Source of the DNA: Bacteroidota bacterium | GTDB lineage: Bacteria > Bacteroidota > Bacteroidia > Flavobacteriales > Flavobacteriaceae | Assembly (NCBI GenBank): GCA_023393485.1 | Contig: JAEWLD010000066.1 | Location: 1 to 5,261, forward strand | Direction of reading: 5' to 3' | Length of the DNA stretch: 5,261 nucleotides | Shown here: in pieces, positions 4,762 through 5,261 of the stretch | Layout: each line of letters opens with the position of its first letter | Position numbering within the stretch: the first letter of the stretch is position 1 | Program-made: the position numbers and the translations under genes | The notes under the pieces: model-generated | Database searches by the model: none | The model's input: only the letters and a program-made list of their open reading frames with translations | What the model was told of the DNA's origin: nothing

Positions 4762-5261
4762 TATTTCCTGCGTTTTAAAGTGATCACAAAATCATTTCCG
4801 GGACTTGGCCGCTGGGTCAGGGTCGCTCCGATGACCTTGAGCCTTGAAGCGATGTTTTTAAGTCCGGTGCCGGCGCTTGTTTCAAGCCTTTCAAAAAAAT
4901 CGAAAGGTGCGCCGTCATCGGCAATGTGTAAAAATAAAGTCGCATCCGATTCTGCTACGCCGACCTTACACCGGGTCGCATTGCCGTATTTGAGCATGTT
5001 GGTTGTCAATTCCTGGATAACCCGGAAAAGTTCGTAGCCGATTTCACTGGGCAAATCAATTGCTTTTTCGGCGTCTATTGTAAATTCGACCGACGTTTTT
5101 GGCCCGAGGCGTTCAAAATAATCGCCGATCGCGGCCGAAAGTCCCATCGTCTCAAGCAGCGGCGGCATCAATTTGTATGAAACCTGCCGTGTGTTCTGCA
5201 GTGCGTTTTCAACGCCTTCGCGCAATTCGTCGAGCGTCGCTGCATCCATGTTCTGCTGGCC
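4761..5261 (-). CDS. sensor histidine kinase, HisKA_3/HATPase C-terminal part (partial)
   Basis: This is the 3' end of a NarX/DegS-type sensor kinase that runs off the right edge. About 166 residues are visible, including four codons (GQQN) before the ATG at 5249, so that ATG is probably internal. The late dimerisation/phosphotransfer region contains SYKLMPPLLETMGLSAAI, the typical 'LMPP-x-LE-x-x-GL' segment. The phosphoacceptor His lies outside the window. The HATPase domain has an N-box with ELTTNMLKYGNAT (Glu and Asn present), a G1 box IADDGAPFD, a G2 box GTGLKNIASRL and a final SPGNDFVITL strand. It should autophosphorylate and pass phosphate to Asp54 of the regulator encoded next, whose ATG overlaps its TAA by one base. 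The N-terminal sensing part, and therefore the signal, is not visible. Confidence 0.93.
   Translation of the reverse strand, partial: GQQNMDAATLDELREGVENALQNTRQVSYKLMPPLLETMGLSAAIGDYFERLGPKTSVEFTIDAEKAIDLPSEIGYELFRVIQELTTNMLKYGNATRCKVGVAESDATLFLHIADDGAPFDFFERLETSAGTGLKNIASRLKVIGATLTQRPSPGNDFVITLKRRK

Noticed and set aside
1..5261. Mobile element, CRISPR array or defence system
   Set aside because: No transposase, integrase, regular spaced repeats or nuclease/effector genes are visible. The restriction-like domain at 3629-3937 stands alone without a nuclease or methylase.

Overview
The window looks like chromosomal DNA from a member of the Bacteroidota, most likely class Flavobacteriia, with moderate GC content. 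The case rests on four things. Two near-consensus promoter -7 boxes of the Bacteroidota type (TAnnTTTG) sit directly upstream of genes. Shine-Dalgarno sites are weak or absent. The riboflavin enzyme has a degenerate second domain. The small-protein families are ones I associate with flavobacteria. No mobile element, integrase, CRISPR array or defence operon is visible, so the region reads as ordinary core and accessory chromosome.

Layout. Positions 1-119 hold the C-terminus of a membrane protein, possibly an LptF/LptG-type permease, whose stop overlaps the next start (ATGA). That next gene (116-1249, +) encodes a two-domain 3,4-dihydroxy-2-butanone-4-phosphate synthase. Its RibB half is intact. 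Its GTP-cyclohydrolase-II-like half has lost the zinc and catalytic motifs, as in the RibBX variant. A small three-helix membrane protein follows (1352-1636, +), closed by a clear rho-independent terminator. Positions 1688-2063 carry no convincing gene, but they hold a degenerate 70-bp-period repeat and two terminator-like hairpins.

A tRNA-Ser(UGA) gene lies on the minus strand (2064-2148) with a textbook Bacteroidota promoter and its own terminator. Next comes a divergent pair: a small hypothetical protein (2316-2567, -) and a MenH-like alpha/beta hydrolase (2632-3315, +) with a -7 box close to its start. Positions 3316-3628 contain a hairpin and a doubtful, perhaps frameshifted, signal-peptide mini-ORF. 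A 102-residue protein (3629-3937, -) resembles the C-terminal domain of flavobacterial restriction-endonuclease-like proteins but lacks the nuclease part.

The right end is a two-component system on the minus strand. The 3' end of a HisKA_3/HATPase sensor kinase (4761-5261, cut by the window edge) is joined through a TAATG overlap to a NarL/LuxR-family response regulator (4099-4761). The two are presumably translationally coupled and act as a pair.

I did not find a convincing new biological system. The best leads are the degenerate RibBX-like domain, the mini-ORF with homopolymeric tracts, the orphan terminator after a non-coding repeat, and the nested dyads around the tRNA promoter.
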